A DNA stretch of 17,809 nt from positions 1-17,809 of the forward strand of contig PATE01000129.1 of the NCBI GenBank assembly GCA_002712305.1. The letters are read 5' to 3'. The notes below the pieces were generated by a model. That model was not told the origin of the DNA. It saw nothing but the letters and a program-made list of their open reading frames with translations, and ran no database searches. This stretch comes from Gemmatimonadota bacterium (GTDB lineage: Bacteria; Latescibacterota; UBA2968; UBA8231). The translations under genes were made by a program, and so were the position numbers. Shown piece by piece: positions 14,266-17,809 of this stretch; the stretch's first letter is position 1, and every line of letters starts with the position of its first letter.

Positions 14266-15752
14266 TGCGCCGAGGGTTGATCATGCTCCTGAGTCTGGCC
14301 AGCATCGCTACGGCCCAGGAATCGCCTATCCAGGTCGGTTCCAAGAGCTTTACCGAAAGTGTCATCCTCGGAGACATGCTGCAGCAGATTGTCGAGTCGA
14401 CCGGACGCACAGCCGAACACCAGCGCGAACTCGGGGGCACACGACTGTTGTGGAATGCCCTGTTGGCAGGCGAACTCGATGCGTACGTCGAATACACGGG
14501 CACCATCGAACAGGAGATCCTGGCGGGCAAGTCTGTGGATGGTGAGCAGAGCATGCGAGAGCACATCGAGCAAGTGGGCCTGCGCATGACCGAACCCCTC
14601 GGATTCAACAACACCTACGCCATCGGCGTGACGGCCGATCTGGCGCAAAGGCACGGCCTTTCGACGATCTCCGACCTGGCAGCCCACCCCGATCTCGTGT
14701 TCGGCTTCAGCAACGAATTCATGGAGCGTGCCGACGGCTGGCCCGGCCTGCGCAAACACTACGGCCTGCCACAGCAAGAGGTCAGTGGCCTGGAACATGC
14801 CCTGGCCTATCGCGCCCTCGATGTGGGTGAACTGGATGCGACCGACTTCTATTCGACAGACGCCGAGATCGACTTCTATGGGTTTGTCGCCCTCGCTGAC
14901 GATCGCGCCTATTTCCCGACGTACCACGCGCTCATCATCTACCGGGCTGATCTGGAGACACGTGCCCCCGACCTCGTCGAGGCGTTCCACGCCATGGAAG
15001 GCCGCATCGACGCGGTGGCCATGGCGCGAATGAACAAACGGGCCAAGCTCGATCGTGTTCATGAGCGGCAGGTAGCTGCCGACTTCCTATCCAAGGCCTT
15101 CGGCACCGTCGCACAGATCGAGACGCTGAATCTGAGTCAGAGACTGCGCAAGACCACCGTCGAGCACCTGAGGCTCGTCGGTCTGTCCCTGCTGGCGGCG
15201 ATTCTCATCGCCGTGCCCTTCGGCATCCTCGCCGCCCGGCATCGAGTGCTTGCACAGGTCGTGTTGGGCGTCAGCGGTGTGATTCAGACGATTCCCGCCT
15301 TCGCCCTGCTGGCTCTCATGATTCCCCTCGTCGGTCTGGGCGGTCCGGCGGCGATCAGCGCCCTGTTCCTCTACTCGCTGTTGCCGATCGTTCGCAACAC
15401 ATACACGGGTCTCACCGATACGCCGTCCCATCTGCGTGAGTCCGCCCTCGCCCTCGGCTTGCCCCCCATGAAGCGTCTGCGGTGGATCGAGCTGCCGATT
15501 GCGTCTCGGGCGATTCTGGCCGGCATCAAGACCTCGGCTGTCATCAACGTGGGTTTCGCAACGCTGGGTGCCTTTGTCGGTGCCGGTGGGTATGGACAAC
15601 CGATTCTCACGGGGATCCGGCTTGCAAACACGGGTTTGATACTCGAGGGTGCCATCCCCGCGGCGCTACTGGCCCTGGCAGCTCAGTGGTTCTTCGAGTG
15701 GTCGGAGCGTTTCCTCGTCCCCGCGGGCCTTCGGCTGAAGTCCACGGACTAA
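14265..15752 (+). CDS. Fused substrate-binding protein/permease of a quaternary-amine (betaine/ergothioneine-class) ABC importer
   Basis: The 495-residue product has a signal-like N-terminus (GLIMLLSLASIATAQ, about 4-18). An OpuAC/OsmF-type periplasmic binding domain follows (about 21-285; IQVGSKSFTESVILGDML, YVEYTGTI at 74-81, GFNNTYAIGV at 113-122, ATDFYSTDAEI at 192-202). A permease domain of about five helices completes it: about 302-324, 333-357, 363-383, 415-440 and 458-478. The EAA-type coupling loop is RESALALGLPPMKRLRWIELP (391-411), the contact with the ATPase. A fused pair is known for OpuA/OpuC and EgtU systems, but there the permease usually comes first; here the binding domain leads. 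Translation overlaps the ATPase stop by 1 bp. Substrate unproven: glycine betaine, choline-like compounds, or ergothioneine given the downstream EgtD. Confidence 0.92.
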   Translation: MRRGLIMLLSLASIATAQESPIQVGSKSFTESVILGDMLQQIVESTGRTAEHQRELGGTRLLWNALLAGELDAYVEYTGTIEQEILAGKSVDGEQSMREHIEQVGLRMTEPLGFNNTYAIGVTADLAQRHGLSTISDLAAHPDLVFGFSNEFMERADGWPGLRKHYGLPQQEVSGLEHALAYRALDVGELDATDFYSTDAEIDFYGFVALADDRAYFPTYHALIIYRADLETRAPDLVEAFHAMEGRIDAVAMARMNKRAKLDRVHERQVAADFLSKAFGTVAQIETLNLSQRLRKTTVEHLRLVGLSLLAAILIAVPFGILAARHRVLAQVVLGVSGVIQTIPAFALLALMIPLVGLGGPAAISALFLYSLLPIVRNTYTGLTDTPSHLRESALALGLPPMKRLRWIELPIASRAILAGIKTSAVINVGFATLGAFVGAGGYGQPILTGIRLANTGLILEGAIPAALLALAAQWFFEWSERFLVPAGLRLKSTD

Positions 15753-15761
15753 CCCCACGAC

Positions 15762-15766
15762 GGAGG
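15762..15766 (+). promoter_or_regulatory. Strong Shine-Dalgarno placed before an ATC codon
   Basis: GGAGG sits 10 bases after the permease stop. The codon at ideal 6-base spacing in the EgtD reading frame is ATC (15773). The next standard in-frame codon, TTG at 15791, is 24 bases from the Shine-Dalgarno, which is too far for normal use. Confidence 0.6.
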
Positions 15767-15772
15767 TCCTTT

Positions 15773-16789
15773 ATCTCGAAGTTCCGCCCTTTGTCCACCG
15801 ACGACGGCCCTGAGGGTCTGACGCTGGTCGGTTCCACCGAACAGAGCACACGAACCGATATCGCCGGCGATGTGCGCGTGGGGCTCACGAGCATGCCCAA
15901 ATGGTTGCCGTGCATCTATTTCTATGATGATGCCGGATCCGAGCTGTTTGAGCAGATTTGCGAGTTACCCGAGTACTATCCGACACGCACGGAGCGTTCG
16001 ATTCTTGAAACCCATGCCGACGCGCTGGTCGCTCACGTGCAACACCGGGTGGATCTCGTCGAGCTGGGATCTGGCAGTGCCACCAAAACGAGATTGGTTG
16101 TCGAGGCGCTGCTTCGTCGTCACGGGGAGTTGCGCTTCATCCCCGTCGACATTTCGCGCTCGATTCTGGAAGAAAGTTCACGCTCTCTGGTAGAGGACTA
16201 CGATCGGCTGGAAGTCCATGCCGTGGCCGGTGAGTATCACGACGGTCTCGACTATCTGAAACAGCAAGGGGCCCCCCCTCGCCTGATTCTCTGGTTGGGA
16301 TCCAATGTCGGCAATTTCCAGCGCCCGGACGCAACACACTTTCTACAGCGCCTCCATAGCACGATGCGGGCCGAGGATCGTCTTCTGATCGGCATCGATC
16401 TGCGCAAGGAGGCAACGGTCCTCGAAGCCGCCTATGATGATGCCGCGGGGGTCACTGCAGCGTTCAACAAGAATCTGTTGACCCGCCTCAATGCCGACTT
16501 GTCCGCCGATTTCGACCTGGATCGCTTTGTGCACCAATCACGGTGGAATGCAGCCGAAGGCCGTGTGGAGATGCATCTGGTCAGTCAGGGCCGCCAGTCC
16601 GTCTGCATCAAGGGCATCGATCTCACCGTCGAGTTTGAAGACGGTGAGAGTATTCACACCGAGAATGCCTACAAGTACTCGGCCGAAGAGATCGAGAGTC
16701 TGGCGACAAGCGCGCATTTCGAGGCAGAGTGCCAGTGGCTGGATGAAGCCCAGCGCTTCAGCGTCAATCTGTGGAAGCCTCGCTCCTGA
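15773..16789 (+). CDS. egtD: EgtD-like L-histidine N-alpha-methyltransferase family protein
   Basis: EgtD trimethylates the alpha-amine of histidine with three SAM to give hercynine, first step to ergothioneine. The product (about 338 residues) shows the family blocks: IYFYDDAGSELFEQIC, LPEYYPTRTE, SAM loop ELGSGSATKTR (97-107), LGSNVGNF (175-182), IDLRKE, AAYDDAAGVTAAFN (219-232), RVEMHLVS with Met267, and IHTENAYKYS with Glu297. Met and Glu match the histidine-pocket Met252 and Glu282 of mycobacterial EgtD, but the residue matching Ser284 is Ala299. The start is uncertain: ATC 15773 has a good Shine-Dalgarno, TTG 15791 and GTG 15698 are alternatives. No EgtB sulfoxide synthase is in the window. 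It ends the regulator-ABC-transporter operon. Another amino acid or a different methylation target remains possible. Confidence 0.88.
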   Translation: MSKFRPLSTDDGPEGLTLVGSTEQSTRTDIAGDVRVGLTSMPKWLPCIYFYDDAGSELFEQICELPEYYPTRTERSILETHADALVAHVQHRVDLVELGSGSATKTRLVVEALLRRHGELRFIPVDISRSILEESSRSLVEDYDRLEVHAVAGEYHDGLDYLKQQGAPPRLILWLGSNVGNFQRPDATHFLQRLHSTMRAEDRLLIGIDLRKEATVLEAAYDDAAGVTAAFNKNLLTRLNADLSADFDLDRFVHQSRWNAAEGRVEMHLVSQGRQSVCIKGIDLTVEFEDGESIHTENAYKYSAEEIESLATSAHFEAECQWLDEAQRFSVNLWKPRS

Positions 16790-16846
16790 TCGTAGTCGAC
16801 GCTGAGTCCAGCGATGCGCCGGGAACGGGAGCTTCAGCCTCACGAC

Positions 16847-17809
16847 TCAGTCGTAGGTGAACACGGCACCCGCCCGCACACGAAGTCGTCGTCTGACCAG
16901 TTGTGAAATCGAGTCGATCCCCACATTGAGCAGCGCCGTGACCCCGATGAGGAAGATGACCTTGTCGATGGCATCAACGGCGATGGCAGAATCGATGAAG
17001 AATCCGAGCGTCGGTATGCCGAGAATGCCGAGAATCGCCGACTCTCGCATCATCACCTCCCAGCGATAGAACAGAAACGCCAGGAACGACCCGTAGACTC
17101 TCGGCAGGACTTCGAACAGATATCGATCGATGCGCCGCTTTGGGAGGTCAATCCTCAGATTCAGCGTGTTGGCGTGACCCCCCGTCAGATGCCCGAGGAT
17201 GGCGCCATTGTGGAGCAGAATAGCCACCGCCGCAGGCAGCATCGAGGGGCCCCATAGCTGCAGCAGCGCGTAGGCGAGGATATATTCGGGCGTCGTGCGC
17301 AGGACGATCAGCCCGTAGTGGGACAGGGCTCGTGGCACACGAGAGTAGAAGTGCCGACAGATCCCGGGAAAGACCACGAGTGTGAACAGACCGGTGCCCA
17401 CCAAAGAGATCTGTGTCAGAATCAGCGTGTTCCACGCACCCGGGACCACCTCCGACAGCGTCAGATCCCACGCCCAGCGTCCCACCTCCATGGCATCGAA
17501 AACGACCTGCCCCGTGCCGGCATAGTAGCCTTCACTACGCATCGGCCACGGCAGAATCTCGTAGGTCAGGAATCGTCGGATGTTCTCCCACGAGACGTGG
17601 ACCTCCGTCGAAATCAGTGCAAAGGAGGCCGCGACATAGAGCGGAACCAGTCGTGGCTTCACCCACCAGCGCAGAGATGCGATGAGCAGGTAGAACGCGT
17701 AGAGCAGAGCCGGTGCCTCCGCATACAGCCCTTCGCGGAAGGCGGTCTCCAGATGGAATCCGAGGGTGGGTAGACCGATGAATCCAAGAATCGCGCTGGA
17801 TCGCAAAGC
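16847..17809 (-). CDS. Tandem (fused) PhnE-like ABC transporter permease, 5'-truncated
   Basis: The frame is open to the window edge, so the N-terminal part is missing; TGA is at 16847-16849. The visible 321 codons begin with the end of one permease domain (RSSAILGFIGLPTLGF). About three membrane helices and a periplasmic-like linker follow, then a complete second permease domain (about residues 120-305). That domain includes GAWNTLILTQISLVGTGL, LRTTPEYILAYALLQLWG, the coupling loop around LPKRRIDRYLFEVLP and the closing RESAILGILGIPTLGF. The closing motif thus occurs twice, showing two permease domains in one chain. The type resembles phosphonate/phosphite/phosphate-ester permeases (PhnE/PtxC), inner-membrane proteins that work with an ATPase and a binding protein expected upstream. 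It converges on egtD with 57 bp between stops. Confidence 0.85.
   Translation of the reverse strand, partial: ALRSSAILGFIGLPTLGFHLETAFREGLYAEAPALLYAFYLLIASLRWWVKPRLVPLYVAASFALISTEVHVSWENIRRFLTYEILPWPMRSEGYYAGTGQVVFDAMEVGRWAWDLTLSEVVPGAWNTLILTQISLVGTGLFTLVVFPGICRHFYSRVPRALSHYGLIVLRTTPEYILAYALLQLWGPSMLPAAVAILLHNGAILGHLTGGHANTLNLRIDLPKRRIDRYLFEVLPRVYGSFLAFLFYRWEVMMRESAILGILGIPTLGFFIDSAIAVDAIDKVIFLIGVTALLNVGIDSISQLVRRRLRVRAGAVFTYD

Noticed and set aside
15482-15772. Upstream in-frame extension of the EgtD-like gene
   Set aside because: It overlaps the permease coding region, is Cys/Gly/Arg-rich, and has no similarity to the family; the family sequence begins after about 15773.
16802-16850. CTGAGTC / GACTCAG inverted repeat between egtD and the permease as a terminator
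   Set aside because: Seven-base stem with a 35-base loop and no T run on either strand; part of it lies over the permease stop.

Overview
The window looks like chromosome of a GC-rich Gram-negative-type bacterium, probably an environmental or uncultivated lineage. It has tightly packed genes, frequent GTG/TTG starts, and stop/start overlaps inside operons. Recognisable families include a cyclopropane-fatty-acid synthase, a SMUG1-type uracil-DNA glycosylase, an M55 D-aminopeptidase, a Gfo/Idh/MocA oxidoreductase next to a neutral-ceramidase-like hydrolase, and an EgtD-type methyltransferase. This mix recalls planctomycete or Latescibacterota-like genomes, but that placement is inference and no rRNA or tRNA is present to test it. 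No intergenic stretch exceeds 300 bases; the longest are the divergent spacers at 6976-7148 and 11732-11928. No CRISPR array, insertion sequence or integrase is visible.

Layout. (1) 1-3896, + strand: the 3' end of an acidic protein and a small membrane/coiled-coil protein run directly into an aldo/keto reductase. A Gfo/Idh/MocA dehydrogenase and a neutral-ceramidase-like hydrolase follow. The last three look like a carbohydrate, polyol or amide catabolic set of unknown substrate. (2) 3920-6975, - strand: an overlapping operon encodes a membrane-anchored YHS protein, an unrecognised 284-residue protein and a secreted alpha/beta hydrolase. It ends in a small membrane-protein gene broken by two frameshifts. 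(3) 6976-7148: divergent promoter-like elements sit back to back. (4) 7149-10893, + strand: cfa, a stand-alone 5'-3' exonuclease and a large beta-propeller protein. (5) 10898-11731, - strand: M55 D-aminopeptidase, with a 16-bp tandem repeat at its ribosome binding site. (6) 11929-12648, + strand: SMUG1-like glycosylase. (7) 12784-16789, + strand: a Crp/Fnr regulator, an ABC ATPase, a fused substrate-binding-protein/permease of the betaine/EgtU class and an EgtD-like methyltransferase. Junctions are 0-20 bp, so this reads as one operon. (8) 16847-17809, - strand: the 3' part of a tandem PhnE-like permease that continues past the window.

The most interesting unit is region 7. An OpuC/EgtUV-class importer is encoded with an EgtD-type histidine methyltransferase under a Crp-family regulator, suggesting a methylated-histidine (hercynine/ergothioneine) or betaine uptake-and-modification system. 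The binding-protein domain precedes the permease, the EgtD copy has Ala where the mycobacterial enzyme has a substrate-pocket Ser, and its start may be a non-standard ATC. The linkage is visible in the sequence; the substrate is inference.
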